Assembly (NCBI RefSeq): GCF_040676675.1
Contig: NZ_JBFAPK010000014.1
Coordinates: 62,001-126,000, forward strand
DNA from: JBFAPK01 sp040676675
GTDB lineage: Bacteria > Actinomycetota > Actinomycetes > Mycobacteriales > Micromonosporaceae
Reading direction: 5' to 3'
Length of the DNA stretch: 64,000 bases
Part shown: positions 50,907-61,241 of the stretch, piece by piece
Layout: the number at the start of each line of letters is the position of its first letter
How positions within the stretch are numbered: position 1 is the first letter of the stretch
Translations under genes and position numbers: made by a program
Notes under the pieces: generated by a model
Told to the model about the DNA's origin: nothing
What the model saw: the letters and a program-made list of their open reading frames with translations, nothing else
Databases searched by the model: none

Positions 50907-50963
50907 GCCGACGACGCTACGAACGGCTCGACCGGGGTAAATCCGCCCCGCGTGGTCCCCGGC

Positions 50964-51620
50964 CTACCGCGGTCGCGGTACGCCCGCGAGCCCGCCGCGG
51001 TAGGCGAAGACCACCAACTGGGCCCGGTCGCGGGCGCCGAGCTTGGCCATCGCCCGGTTCGTGTGCGTCTTCGCGGTCGCCGGGCTCATGCCCAGCCGCT
51101 CGCCCACCTCGGCGTTGGAGAGCCCCTCGGCGACCAGGGCCACCACCTCGCGTTCCCGGCCGGTGAGCGTGTGCGTGCCCGGCACCGCCGGCCCGTGCGC
51201 GAACGCCGCGATCAGCCGGCGCGTGATCCGGGGCGCCAGCAGCGCGTCGCCCGCCGCGACCACCCGTACCGCGTGCCGCAGCTCGTCCGGCTCCAGGTCC
51301 TTGAGCAGGAAGCCGCTGGCACCGGCGGCGAGCGCCGCGTAGACGTACTCGTCCAGATCGAACGTGGTCAGCACGACCACCCGTACGCCCGGCAGCCGGT
51401 CGTCGGCGAGGATGCGCCGGGTCGCGGTCAACCCGTCGGTACCGGGCATCCGGACGTCCATCAGCACCACGTCGGGGCGGTGCGCCCGGGTCAGCGCGAT
51501 GGCCTCGTCGCCGTCGGCCGCCTCGGCGACCACCTCGATCTCCGGCGCCCGCTCCAGCAGCACCCGGAACCCGGCCCGCACCAGCGTCTGGTCGTCGGCC
51601 AGCAACACCCGTACCGTCAT
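50964..51620 (-). CDS. NarL/LuxR-type response regulator
   Basis: This 218-aa regulator has a receiver domain (VRVLLADDQTLVRAGFRVLL; phosphoacceptor Asp55 in VVLMDVRMPGTDG; Lys in FLLKDLEP) and a LuxR helix-turn-helix (LTGREREVVALVAEGLSNAE). Its ATG overlaps the stop of the sensor kinase (ATGA). Together they form one two-component system with unknown signal. Confidence 0.95.
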   Translation of the reverse strand: MTVRVLLADDQTLVRAGFRVLLERAPEIEVVAEAADGDEAIALTRAHRPDVVLMDVRMPGTDGLTATRRILADDRLPGVRVVVLTTFDLDEYVYAALAAGASGFLLKDLEPDELRHAVRVVAAGDALLAPRITRRLIAAFAHGPAVPGTHTLTGREREVVALVAEGLSNAEVGERLGMSPATAKTHTNRAMAKLGARDRAQLVVFAYRGGLAGVPRPR

Positions 51621-52777
51621 GTCGGCAACCACCCCCGTACCTCGAAGCCGCCGGCGGTCGCCGGTCCGGCGCGTACCCATCCGCCCAACCCCTCGGCGCG
51701 CTCCACCATGCCGCGCAGCCCGTTGCCCGCCGCCGGCGGCGGTTCGGGACGGGTCGTCCCGCCGCCCGCCCCGGCCCCGCCCACTCCGGCACGGCCCGCC
51801 CCGGCACGGCCCGTGCCGGTGCCGCCGTCGTCGCGGATGAGCAGCGCCAGCCCGTCCGGCCGGTAGCCGAGGCGGACCTCGATCCGGGTGGCCGCCGCGT
51901 GCCGCAGCGCGTTGGCGACCGCCTCCTGCACGATGCGGTACGCCGTGAACTCCACCGCCCGGGGCAGCGCGCGCGGCTCGCCGTCGGCGGCCAGCACCGC
52001 GCCGGTGGCGGCGGCCAGCGCCGGCAGCTCGCCGAGGCCGGGCGCGGGCGGGGCGGGGCCGGCCGCGGGCGTACCGTCGCGCAGCACGCCCACGGCGGCC
52101 CGCAGCTCGACCATCGCCTCCCGGCTGGACCGGCGTACGGCGGCGAGCGCGTCCCGGGCCAGCGCCGGGTCGTCGTCGAGCAGCTCCGCCGCGACCCCGG
52201 CCTGCACCCCGACCACGGCGAGGGTGTGCGCGGTGATGTCGTGCAGCTCCCGCGCGATGCGGATGCGCTCCTCGGTGACCCGCAGCTCCGCCGCCCGGTC
52301 GCGCTCGGCGGCGAGCAGCGCCAGCCGCTGCCGCCGGCCGCGCACCACCTCGCCGAGGAGCAGCGCCGCCACGAAGACCACGGTCGAGCCGTCCAGGGTG
52401 ACGTCCAGCAGCGGCACGTGCGCGACCGTCATCCGCCCGTACGCGTCCAGGACGATCAGCGCGGCGGCGACCGCCAGCCCGGCCCGGCGACGCGGCGCGG
52501 CGGCCACCGCGTACAGCGCCACCCAGACCGGCACCGCCGGCACGCCGCCCGGGTAACCCAGCATGTGGTACTGCAGGAACAGCGCGCCGACCAGCGCGAG
52601 CACCGCGGCCGGCCAGCGTCGCCGGGCCAGCAGCGCGAGCGTCATCGCCAGCGCGATCGCGTACGCCCGCGGGTCCGGCGCGCGGTCGCCGGGCAGTACC
52701 GCGGTCACCACCATCCGGTACGCCGTGACGGCCCCGACGGCCGACACGACGGCGGCCTCGACCACCCACCGTCGCAT
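51617..52777 (-). CDS. Sensor histidine kinase (HisKA_3 family)
   Basis: This 386-aa kinase has four to six membrane segments in the first 150 residues with almost no external loop, suggesting sensing within the membrane. The phosphorylated His lies in ARELHDITAHTLAVVGVQAG. The ATPase domain has VQEAVANALRHA and the G box GNGLRGMVERAEGLGG. A Gly/Ala/Arg insert (GTGRAGAGRAGVGGAG) lies in the ATP lid. The ATG at 52777 follows no clear ribosome-binding site, and in-frame codons upstream run into the glpF promoter region. Confidence 0.92.
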   Translation of the reverse strand: MRRWVVEAAVVSAVGAVTAYRMVVTAVLPGDRAPDPRAYAIALAMTLALLARRRWPAAVLALVGALFLQYHMLGYPGGVPAVPVWVALYAVAAAPRRRAGLAVAAALIVLDAYGRMTVAHVPLLDVTLDGSTVVFVAALLLGEVVRGRRQRLALLAAERDRAAELRVTEERIRIARELHDITAHTLAVVGVQAGVAAELLDDDPALARDALAAVRRSSREAMVELRAAVGVLRDGTPAAGPAPPAPGLGELPALAAATGAVLAADGEPRALPRAVEFTAYRIVQEAVANALRHAAATRIEVRLGYRPDGLALLIRDDGGTGTGRAGAGRAGVGGAGAGGGTTRPEPPPAAGNGLRGMVERAEGLGGWVRAGPATAGGFEVRGWLPT

Positions 52778-52901
52778 CGGCCCACTGTACGAACCGATCC
52801 GGCCGGGCACGTACCACGAACGCGGTATCCGCCCGGTGCCGATGCGCCGGCCGCGCCCGGCCGGTTGTCCCGGACCGACCTGCGGATACCCAAAGTGGAC
52901 C

Positions 52902-52930
52902 TTGACGGCCCGCCGGGGAAATCCTACCGT
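52902..52930 (+). promoter_or_regulatory. Promoter of glpFK
   Basis: TTGACG (52902-52907) and TACCGT (52925-52930) are spaced by exactly 17 nt. The expected start is about 120 nt before the glpF ATG, leaving room for a regulator site in the leader. Confidence 0.55.
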
Positions 52931-53058
52931 GGCCCGAAATGCCGCATGCCGTAACGCGGTCGTCACGATCCGAGAGGGAGCCGAGCCGAGTACGAGATCG
53001 AGCCCGCGCCAGCGCTCGCGTCGCGCCCCCGCGTCACGCCCGGGAACCAGGAGGAAAG

Positions 53059-53922
53059 ATGACCCGACCGATGAGACTCCCGGGACTTCTTGGCGAGCTG
53101 GCCGCGGAGTTCGCCGGCACGCTGATCCTCATCCTCTTCGGGGTGGGGGTCGTCGCCCAAGTCGTCGCCGGTGGCATCGGCGACCACGACAGCATCGCCT
53201 GGGCCTGGGGGCTCGGCGTGACGCTCGGCGTCTACGTCGCCGGGCGGATCAGCGGCGCGCACCTGAACCCGGCGGTCACCCTCGCGCTCGCCGTCTTCAA
53301 GGGCTTCGCCTGGCGCAAGGTACTGCCGTACGCGCTGGCGCAGACCGCCGGCGCCTTCGTCGCCGCGCTGCTGGTGCGCTGGAACTACAGCGAGGTGCTG
53401 GCGAAGGTGGACCCCGGCCACACCATCAAGACCCAGGGCGTCTTCTCCACCCTGCCCGGCAACGGCGAACTGCCTGTCGGCCAGTGGGGCGGCCTGCGCG
53501 ACCAGATCATCGGTACCGCGATCCTGCTCTTCGTCATCCTCGCCCTCACCGACCTGCGAAACTCGCCGCCCGCGGCGAACCTCACCCCGGTCGTGGTCGG
53601 GCTGCTCGTGGTCGCGATCGGCATGGCCTGGGGCACCAACGCCGGCTACGCGATCAACCCGGCCCGCGACTTCGGCCCGCGCCTGGCCTCCTTCCTGACC
53701 GGGTACCACACCGCCTTCCTCGACCAGTACGGTGACCCGTACTTCTGGGTGCCGATCGTCGGCCCGCTGCTCGGCGGCCTGCTCGGGGCGGCCCTCTACC
53801 AGCTCTTCATCGGCCGGTTCCTGCCCGCCGAGGACGCGCTCGAACCGGGGCGCCTGCCCACGCAGCCCGAGACCTCCCCGGCCGAGACCTCCCCGGCCGA
53901 GACCTCCCCGGCCAAGGGCTGA
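53059..53922 (+). CDS. glpF: Glycerol uptake facilitator GlpF
   Basis: This 287-aa aquaglyceroporin has six membrane helices and two NPA boxes, SGAHLNPAVTLAL and AINPARDFGPR; the Asp after the second box (NPARD) marks glycerol channels. The length suits the family apart from the tail, where a 15-bp unit repeats to give ETSPAETSPAETSPAKG. GGAGGAAAG precedes ATG 53059. glpK follows after 51 bp. Confidence 0.95.
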   Translation: MTRPMRLPGLLGELAAEFAGTLILILFGVGVVAQVVAGGIGDHDSIAWAWGLGVTLGVYVAGRISGAHLNPAVTLALAVFKGFAWRKVLPYALAQTAGAFVAALLVRWNYSEVLAKVDPGHTIKTQGVFSTLPGNGELPVGQWGGLRDQIIGTAILLFVILALTDLRNSPPAANLTPVVVGLLVVAIGMAWGTNAGYAINPARDFGPRLASFLTGYHTAFLDQYGDPYFWVPIVGPLLGGLLGAALYQLFIGRFLPAEDALEPGRLPTQPETSPAETSPAETSPAKG

Positions 53923-53973
53923 CCGTCGTCCAGAATTCCGCTGCGCCCGCCACCTTGAGAACAGGAGACCCGG

Positions 53974-55491
<1,518 letters not shown>

Positions 55492-55507
55492 GTATTCCCT
55501 TGACGTA

Positions 55508-55547
55508 GCCGGCGGCTACCACCGAACTGCGGGAGGTGGCCGCCGGC
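55508..55547. terminator. Hairpin between glpK and the TetR gene
   Basis: GCCGGCGGC (55508-55516) pairs with GCCGCCGGC (55539-55547), and the stem extends inward through CCACC/GGTGG with a two-base bulge. It begins 17 bp after the glpK stop and 30 bp before the end of the convergent TetR gene. Confidence 0.6.
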
Positions 55548-55576
55548 CGGGCGTCGGCGCCGGGTGGGTGGCGGAG

Positions 55577-56203
55577 CTATCCCGCGTCGCTGCCCGGGAC
55601 CACTCCGTAGAGGAGCCGCAGGATCGCGTCGCTCAGCGCGTCGAGCAGTTCGTCCTCGACGTACGCGTCCGGGCGGGCGAACACGTCGGCGAAGACCATG
55701 CTACGGAGGTTGATGACCATCGACGCCAACAGCTCGGGCGGAGCGCTCACGGTCCGGCCGGCGCGCGCGTCCCGCTCGATGCGCTGACTGAACGCCGAGC
55801 ATCCGTCGGCGACCACCCGCTCGCGGACCTCAAGGATCTCCGGGCCCGGGTCGGGGGCGACGAACGCCTCACGCAGCCAGCCACCGTCGACCCGCCAGCG
55901 GGCCAGCGACCTGGCCAGGCCCCGGCGCAACGCGCCCCGGTCAAGCCCGTCGGAGGCCAGCCACTCCGCCATCTCCCGGTCGCTCTCGCCGAGCACCTGG
56001 TCGCAGAGCGCGGCGAGCACGGCCTGCTTCGACTCGAAGTAGAAGTAGAAGCCCGACCGGGCGATCCCGGCCGCGTTCGCCAGCTCGTCGATGGTGACCT
56101 GACTGATCGGCCGCTTCCGGAAGAGGGCGCGAGCGGCGTCGAGCAGAGCGCGCTCCCGTTGATCACCCTTCGTGGGTCCGCGACGGCTACCGGTGGCAGG
56201 CAC
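55577..56203 (-). CDS. TetR-family repressor
   Basis: This 208-aa regulator has a TetR helix-turn-helix at about 18-65 (RALLDAARALFRKRPISQVT, IDELANAAGIARSGFYFYF) and a helical ligand-binding half. It is divergent from an MFS exporter with a 130-bp gap, so it most likely represses that exporter and is released by its substrate. GTG 56203 is the start. Confidence 0.92.
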   Translation of the reverse strand: MPATGSRRGPTKGDQRERALLDAARALFRKRPISQVTIDELANAAGIARSGFYFYFESKQAVLAALCDQVLGESDREMAEWLASDGLDRGALRRGLARSLARWRVDGGWLREAFVAPDPGPEILEVRERVVADGCSAFSQRIERDARAGRTVSAPPELLASMVINLRSMVFADVFARPDAYVEDELLDALSDAILRLLYGVVPGSDAG

Positions 56204-56266
56204 GTCGCAATGTTACAACGGCTGTCCGGTGAAATCGACGTCACATCTCCTATTTTCGACATCGCG

Positions 56267-56295
56267 TTGAGAACCCTCGTCTCCGCGTCTACCTT
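56267..56295 (+). promoter_or_regulatory. Promoter of the MFS exporter
   Basis: TTGAGA (56267-56272) and TACCTT (56290-56295) are spaced by 17 nt, about 30 nt before the GTG. The AT-rich stretch just upstream (ACATCTCCTATTTTCGACATC) is the probable place for the TetR operator, although no clean palindrome is visible. Confidence 0.55.
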
Positions 56296-56333
56296 CGGTT
56301 CGTCACCCCGCCTGGACCTCGAAGGAGAGCGCC

Positions 56334-57830
56334 GTGCCGCCCACTTCACCGCCGCCTCGACTCCTACTGCCGATCGCCTCGTACGCCGTGCTCCTCGTCG
56401 CTGCCCTCCAGACGTTGGTGGTACCGGTCGTCGCGAACATTCGCGCGGACCTGGGTGTGACGGCCACCTCCGCGAGCTGGGTGGTGACCGCCAACCTGCT
56501 CGCCGCCGCGGTGCTGACGCCGACGCTCGGCCGGCTTGGTGATTTGTACGGGCGTCGCCCGGTCATGATCGGCGTGGCCGTCGTCGTACTGGCCGGCTCG
56601 GTGATCGCCGCGACAACCAGCAGCCTGCCGTTGCTGATCGTCGCCCGCGTCCTGCAGGCCGCCAGCTTCGGGCTGTTCCCCCTGGCCATCGGCGTGCTGC
56701 GGGAAGAACTGCCGCCCCGGCGACTGACCGGCGCCATGGCGGTGGTCAGCGGCATGCTGGCGGTCGGCGCCGGGCTCGGACTGGCGGTCACCGGCCTGCT
56801 CATGCGGCACGGAGGCGACTACCACCGGCTGTTCTGGCTCGCGACCGCGCTCAGCGCCGTCGGGCTGGCCGGAATGGTGGCGCTGCCGCGCCGGAAGGCG
56901 GCGGGTACCGGCCGCCTCGACTGGATCGGCGCGGGCCTGCTCGGCCTGGGGCTGGTGCTGCTCATCCTGCCGCTGGAGGAGGGCAACGGCTGGGGCTGGT
57001 CCTCACCGCGGGTCCTCGGCTCGCTGGCCGGCGCGGTCGTCGTGTTCGCCATCTTCGTCCTGGCCGAGCGGCGGATCGCCGAGCCACTGGTCAGCACCCG
57101 GATGCTCACCCACCGCCCGATCGTCTTCGCCAACGTGGCGGGTCTGTTCCTCGGCTTCGCCATGTTCGCGGTGTTCCTGGCGGTCTCCAACCTCGTACAG
57201 GCGCCACCGGCGCTCGCCGGCTACGGCTTCCACTCGACGGTGCTCGCCACGAGCATGGTCTACCTGCTGCCCGGAACCGCCGGCGGCGTCATCACGGCAC
57301 CGCTGGGCGGCCGCCTCGTCCTCCGGTACGGCGCCAAGGCGACGCTGGTGATCGCGGCGCTGCTCGCCTTCGTGGGCTTCGGCGTGCTGGCGGTCCTGCA
57401 CGCGGCGACCTGGCAGGTCATCGTCGGGGCGTGCGCCGTCAACACGGCGGTGACCTTCGGATACGCGGCCCTGCCGGCGCTGCTCGTCGAGCACGTGTCG
57501 CCGGCCGAGACCGGCATCGCCAACAGCGTCAACTCGATCGCGCGTTCCGTCGGCATGTCCTTGGGCACCGCCTTCGTCGTCACCATGCTGACCCGCAACC
57601 TCGTCGACGGCGCACCCGTGCCGCTCCCGCACGAGGAGCAGTTCGTGTCCGTCTTCGCGGTCGGCGCGGTCTTGGCGATCCTCGCGGCGGCCCTGATCGC
57701 GTGGGGTCTGCCCCGCAGCCGAAGCGTGGCGCTGACCGTACGCGAGGTCGAGGAGGAGGAAGTTTTCGGCGCCGCCGGCCTCGACGTACCGGCGGATTTG
57801 CTCGCCCGCCAGAGCGCGCCCCGGCCCTGA
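56334..57830 (+). CDS. MFS exporter, DHA2-like
   Basis: This 498-aa transporter has about 14 membrane helices. Motif A is GRLGDLYGRRPVMIG, with motif C-like glycines in GMLAVGAGLGLAVTGLL. The family moves drugs and dyes out of the cell using the proton gradient. AAGGAGAG precedes GTG 56334. The divergent TetR gene is its likely regulator. The tail after the last helix is acidic (VREVEEEEVFG). Confidence 0.93.
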   Translation: MPPTSPPPRLLLPIASYAVLLVAALQTLVVPVVANIRADLGVTATSASWVVTANLLAAAVLTPTLGRLGDLYGRRPVMIGVAVVVLAGSVIAATTSSLPLLIVARVLQAASFGLFPLAIGVLREELPPRRLTGAMAVVSGMLAVGAGLGLAVTGLLMRHGGDYHRLFWLATALSAVGLAGMVALPRRKAAGTGRLDWIGAGLLGLGLVLLILPLEEGNGWGWSSPRVLGSLAGAVVVFAIFVLAERRIAEPLVSTRMLTHRPIVFANVAGLFLGFAMFAVFLAVSNLVQAPPALAGYGFHSTVLATSMVYLLPGTAGGVITAPLGGRLVLRYGAKATLVIAALLAFVGFGVLAVLHAATWQVIVGACAVNTAVTFGYAALPALLVEHVSPAETGIANSVNSIARSVGMSLGTAFVVTMLTRNLVDGAPVPLPHEEQFVSVFAVGAVLAILAAALIAWGLPRSRSVALTVREVEEEEVFGAAGLDVPADLLARQSAPRP

Positions 57831-57889
57831 CGCCGGGGGAGGGGCCGCAGGCGGCCGGGTCGGCGACGACGGGCGCGACGTGTGCGGGG

Positions 57890-59122
57890 TCAGCCGGCGG
57901 CGGCGAGGGCGAGGGCGGTGAACTCGGTACGCGCGCCGTTGAAGAGGAAGTCGGTGGTCTGGGAGAGCGCGATCGCGGTCAGATCCCGGTGCGGGTCGTT
58001 GAACCAGGCCGTGCCGTAGCCGCCGTCCCAGCCGTACCGGCCCGGAACCGCCGACAGGTCGTCCGGCCCGGCCGCCACCGCCATCCCGTAGCCCCAGCCC
58101 TTCGGGTCGAGCAGCACGCCGGCGGTGTCGCGCTGGGCCGGCGTCAGGTGGTTGGTGGTCAGCCGTGCCACGGCCTCGGCCGACAGCAGCCGCCGGCCCC
58201 GATGGAGACCGCCGTTGGCCAGCAGCCGGGCGAAGGTGAGGAAGTCGTCCGCGGTGGAGAGCAGCCCGCCCGCGCCGGAGGGGAAGGCGGGCGGCGTGCT
58301 CCACGTCTCCGGCGCCGAGCGCTGCTGGACCTCCAACTTCCCGGTGGCGAAGTCCGTCATGTAGTAGCTCGGGATCCGGGCGGTCCCCTCCGGGGTCGTG
58401 AAGAATCCGGTGTCGGCCATGCCGAGCGGCTCGAAGAGCCGGGTACGCAGCACCTCGTCCAGCGGGGCGCCCGCGGCGCGCGCCACCAGCACGCCGAGCA
58501 CCAGCGAGCCGACGTTGTACTGCCAGCGCTCACCCGGCTGGTACATCAGCGGCAACGTGCCGAACAGCTTGATCCACTCGTCCGGCGGGTGCGGCGTACG
58601 CGGCTCGGGCGCGCCGAGCGCCAGCCGCAGCTCCTCGGCGGCCCGCACGATCGGGTACGGCGGGTCGAAGGTCGGCTCGGTCAGCATGCCGAAGCCCATC
58701 CGGAAGGTCAGCAGGTCCTCGACGGTGATCGGCCGGTGCGCCGCCACCGTCTCGTCCAGCGGCCCGTCGATCCGGGCGAGCACCCGCCGGTCGGCCAGCT
58801 CCGGCAGCAGCCGGTCCACCGGCTCGGCCAACTCCAGCAGCCCCTCGGCGACCAGCAGCATCGTCGCCGCGGCGAGGATCGGCTTGGTCAGCGACGCCAC
58901 CCGGAACAGGGTGTCGCGCCGCATCGGCGGAGCCTCGCCGAAGGCGTACGCCCCGATGGTGTCGACCCGCACCTCGTCGCCGCGGGCGAGGACCGTCACC
59001 AGCCCGGGCAGCTCGCCCCTGGCGACCCGGGCGGCCATCGCGTCGTGCAGCCGGCGCAAACCCTCGGCTGAAAGCGGTCCACTGGTAGCCACGACCCGCA
59101 CCATACCGGTGGGCCCCGACAT
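57890..59122 (-). CDS. Serine hydrolase, beta-lactamase/class C-like (esterase family)
   Basis: This 410-aa protein has the penicillin-binding fold. The SxxK motif is SLTK in LFRVASLTKPIL, and the Tyr of YxN is in WQYNVGSLVLG. Relatives include esterases, D-aminopeptidases and LovD-like acyltransferases. No signal peptide is seen, arguing against a true beta-lactamase. The start is uncertain: ATG 59122 or ATG 59104, neither with a strong ribosome-binding site. A biosynthetic acyltransferase role is possible given the phosphopantetheinyl transferase upstream, but no PKS or NRPS gene is present. Confidence 0.85.
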   Translation of the reverse strand: MSGPTGMVRVVATSGPLSAEGLRRLHDAMAARVARGELPGLVTVLARGDEVRVDTIGAYAFGEAPPMRRDTLFRVASLTKPILAAATMLLVAEGLLELAEPVDRLLPELADRRVLARIDGPLDETVAAHRPITVEDLLTFRMGFGMLTEPTFDPPYPIVRAAEELRLALGAPEPRTPHPPDEWIKLFGTLPLMYQPGERWQYNVGSLVLGVLVARAAGAPLDEVLRTRLFEPLGMADTGFFTTPEGTARIPSYYMTDFATGKLEVQQRSAPETWSTPPAFPSGAGGLLSTADDFLTFARLLANGGLHRGRRLLSAEAVARLTTNHLTPAQRDTAGVLLDPKGWGYGMAVAAGPDDLSAVPGRYGWDGGYGTAWFNDPHRDLTAIALSQTTDFLFNGARTEFTALALAAAG

Positions 59123-59196
59123 CCCGTGGCCGTCACGCGCGCCGGCGCGGTCGTGGCCGGGCCGACCGCCGACGGCGTCGCCCGGTGCCGCCGTCG

Positions 59197-59856
59197 TCAG
59201 CCGGGCAGCACCGCGATCGCGGTCACCAGCAGCCCGTCGCGGACCAGGTACCGGCCGCGGAACTCGCCCCGCCGCACGCCGCCGACCGCTGGACCGTCGA
59301 CCAGCAGGCGCGCGGTGAAGCTGGCCGTGCCCGGCTCGAAGACGACGTCCGCCTCCGCGAAGCCCAGCCACCGCCCGGTCAGTGGGAACCAGGCCTTGTA
59401 GACGGACTCCTTCGCGCTGAAGAGCAGACGGTCCCAGTGGATCTCCGGCCGCGCGGCCGTCAGCTCGCCGAGGCGCCGCCGCTCGCCCGGCAGCGAGACC
59501 GCGGGGAGCACGTCGCGGGGCAGCTCCGCGTGCGGCTCGGCGTCCAGGCCGACCGTCACCAGTTCCCGGGCGTGCCCGAGCGCCGCGGCGCGGTACCCGG
59601 CACAGTGGGTCATGCTGCCGACCACGCCGGCCGGCCAGCGGGGCGCCCCACGCTGGCCGGGCACGATCGGCGCGGGCGGCAGGCCGAGCCGGGCCAGGGC
59701 GGTACGGGCACAGTGCCGGGCGGTGGTGAACTCGCGCCGCCGCTTCTCCACCGCCTGCCGGATCACCGCCTCCTCCTCGGGGAAGAGCGGCACCCCGGGC
59801 GGGTCGTCGAACGCCTCCACGGCCACCACGACCGGCGGGAGGATCTCCTCGACCAC
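59197..59856 (-). CDS. 4'-phosphopantetheinyl transferase (EntD/Sfp type)
   Basis: This 219-aa enzyme transfers phosphopantetheine from CoA to carrier proteins. It has the GLDAEP (DxE) and FSAKESVYKAWFPLTGRWLG motifs, plus GSMTHCAGYRAAAL for CoA binding. It is closest to the EntD-like subgroup. GTG 59856 has GGGGAG upstream and lies 2 bp after the metallophosphoesterase stop, so both are translated together. It would activate PKS, NRPS or siderophore carrier proteins encoded elsewhere. Confidence 0.92.
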   Translation of the reverse strand: MVEEILPPVVVAVEAFDDPPGVPLFPEEEAVIRQAVEKRRREFTTARHCARTALARLGLPPAPIVPGQRGAPRWPAGVVGSMTHCAGYRAAALGHARELVTVGLDAEPHAELPRDVLPAVSLPGERRRLGELTAARPEIHWDRLLFSAKESVYKAWFPLTGRWLGFAEADVVFEPGTASFTARLLVDGPAVGGVRRGEFRGRYLVRDGLLVTAIAVLPG

Positions 59857-59858
59857 GC

Positions 59859-60710
59859 TCAGCTCCCCGGCGGCGGCAGGATCGTGCGCGGCGGTTCGGG
59901 CGCGGGACCCCGGCGCCGCCACTCGCGCGGGTAGCCCACCGACACCTCCTGGAAGCGCACCCCGTCGTGCCAGGTGGTACGCGGGATGTGCAGGTGCCCG
60001 TAGACCATCGCGGCGGTGCGGAACCGCCGGTGCCAGTCGGCCGTACGCTCGGTGCCGCACCACTGCGCGAACTCGGGGTAGTGCAGGATCCGGGTCGGCT
60101 CGCGTACCAGCGGATAGTGGTTCACGAAGACGATCGGCAGGTCGCCGTCGAGCTGCGCCAACCGCCGCTCGGTGGTCTCGACCCGGGCCGCGCACCAGGC
60201 CTCCCGGCTCGGGTACGGGTCCGGGTGCAGCAGCGCCTCGTCGGTGCAGACGACCCCGGCCTCGTACGCCAGCGCCAGCGCCTCCTCCTTCGTCGAGGCG
60301 CCCGGGGGCCGGAAGCTGTAGTCGTAGAGCAGGAAGAGCGGCACGACCAGCACCGGCCCGCCCGGCCCCGACCAGACCGGGTACGGATCCTCGGGCGTCA
60401 CCACGCCGAGGTCGCGGCAGAGCTCCACCAGCCGCTGGTAGCGCGCCTCCCCGCGCAGGGTGACCGGATCCTCCCGCGGGGTCCAGAGTTCGTGGTTGCC
60501 GGGCGCCCACACCACGCGGGCGTAGCGCTCGCTGAGCACGCGCAGCGCCCACTCGACGTCGGTGAAGCGCTCGCCCACGTCGCCGGCGACCAGTAGCCAG
60601 TCCTCCGGGGACTCCGGCCACATGTCGGAGACGAACGCACGGTTGTCGGCGTACGCGACGTGCAGGTCGCTGATGCCGAGCAGGCGCCCGCCCGGCGGCG
60701 GTGGCGTCAT
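59859..60710 (-). CDS. Calcineurin-like metallophosphoesterase
   Basis: This 283-aa enzyme has all metal-binding motifs in order: SDLHVAY, AGDVGE, PGNHELW, VNHYPL and YGHLHIP. The substrate is unknown. In actinomycetes this gene is often next to a phosphopantetheinyl transferase, as here, which suggests a role in CoA or carrier-protein metabolism (inference). The start is ATG 60710. Confidence 0.9.
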   Translation of the reverse strand: MTPPPPGGRLLGISDLHVAYADNRAFVSDMWPESPEDWLLVAGDVGERFTDVEWALRVLSERYARVVWAPGNHELWTPREDPVTLRGEARYQRLVELCRDLGVVTPEDPYPVWSGPGGPVLVVPLFLLYDYSFRPPGASTKEEALALAYEAGVVCTDEALLHPDPYPSREAWCAARVETTERRLAQLDGDLPIVFVNHYPLVREPTRILHYPEFAQWCGTERTADWHRRFRTAAMVYGHLHIPRTTWHDGVRFQEVSVGYPREWRRRGPAPEPPRTILPPPGS

Positions 60711-60726
60711 CCTCGCGAGCCTGTGG

Positions 60727-61131
60727 TCAGCCGTCCACCCAGCCGTGCCGCTGCGCCAGGCTCAACAGCGCCTGCCGCAACTGCACGATCTGGCTGCCGG
60801 TCAGGCTGGGCGCGGTGTCCAGGAACAGCTCCGTGACCTCCTGCCGGAACGCGCTGGGGGAGAGGACGTCGCAGAGCCCGTCCTCGTCGTCGCGGGCCGC
60901 GGGGACCGTGGCGGTACGGGTGGCGGCGGTGCGGCTGATCCGTACCGAGAGCGCCTTGAGCCCCCGCTCGCTCGCCGTCGCCTCGTACTCGACGGGCGTG
61001 CCGGGGGTGAAGAGGTGGCGTTCCTCGCCGAGGGTGTTGGCATGCACGAACACGTCCTCGCCGCCGTCGTCCGGGGCGATGAAACCGTAGCCCCGGGTCT
61101 CGTCGAAGCGGAGCACCCTACCCAGTGACAC
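60727..61131 (-). CDS. Cold-shock-domain protein with C-terminal extension
   Basis: This 134-aa protein has a cold-shock nucleic-acid-binding domain at 1-68 with RNP1-like GYGFIAP and RNP2-like DVFVHA. A helical extension of about 55 residues (LSPSAFRQEVTELFLDTAPS then SQIVQLRQALLSLAQRHGW) is longer than the usual 67-aa Csp. It is an actinobacterial CspB-like form. GTG 61131 gives the canonical start MSLGRVLRFDE. Confidence 0.9.
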   Translation of the reverse strand: MSLGRVLRFDETRGYGFIAPDDGGEDVFVHANTLGEERHLFTPGTPVEYEATASERGLKALSVRISRTAATRTATVPAARDDEDGLCDVLSPSAFRQEVTELFLDTAPSLTGSQIVQLRQALLSLAQRHGWVDG

Positions 61132-61241
61132 ACCACACCTACCACGTTGACGCCAGACTCCGTCGCATACCGTAACCGGGCGCTGATCGGAGTGCCAGCA
61201 GACGCGCGGACATCTCCGGTCACCAGCGGCTCACCGCCGGC

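Noticed and set aside
57890..59122. An antibiotic-resistance beta-lactamase
   Set aside because: There is no signal peptide, and the SLTK/YNV pattern fits the broad esterase/acyltransferase group equally well.
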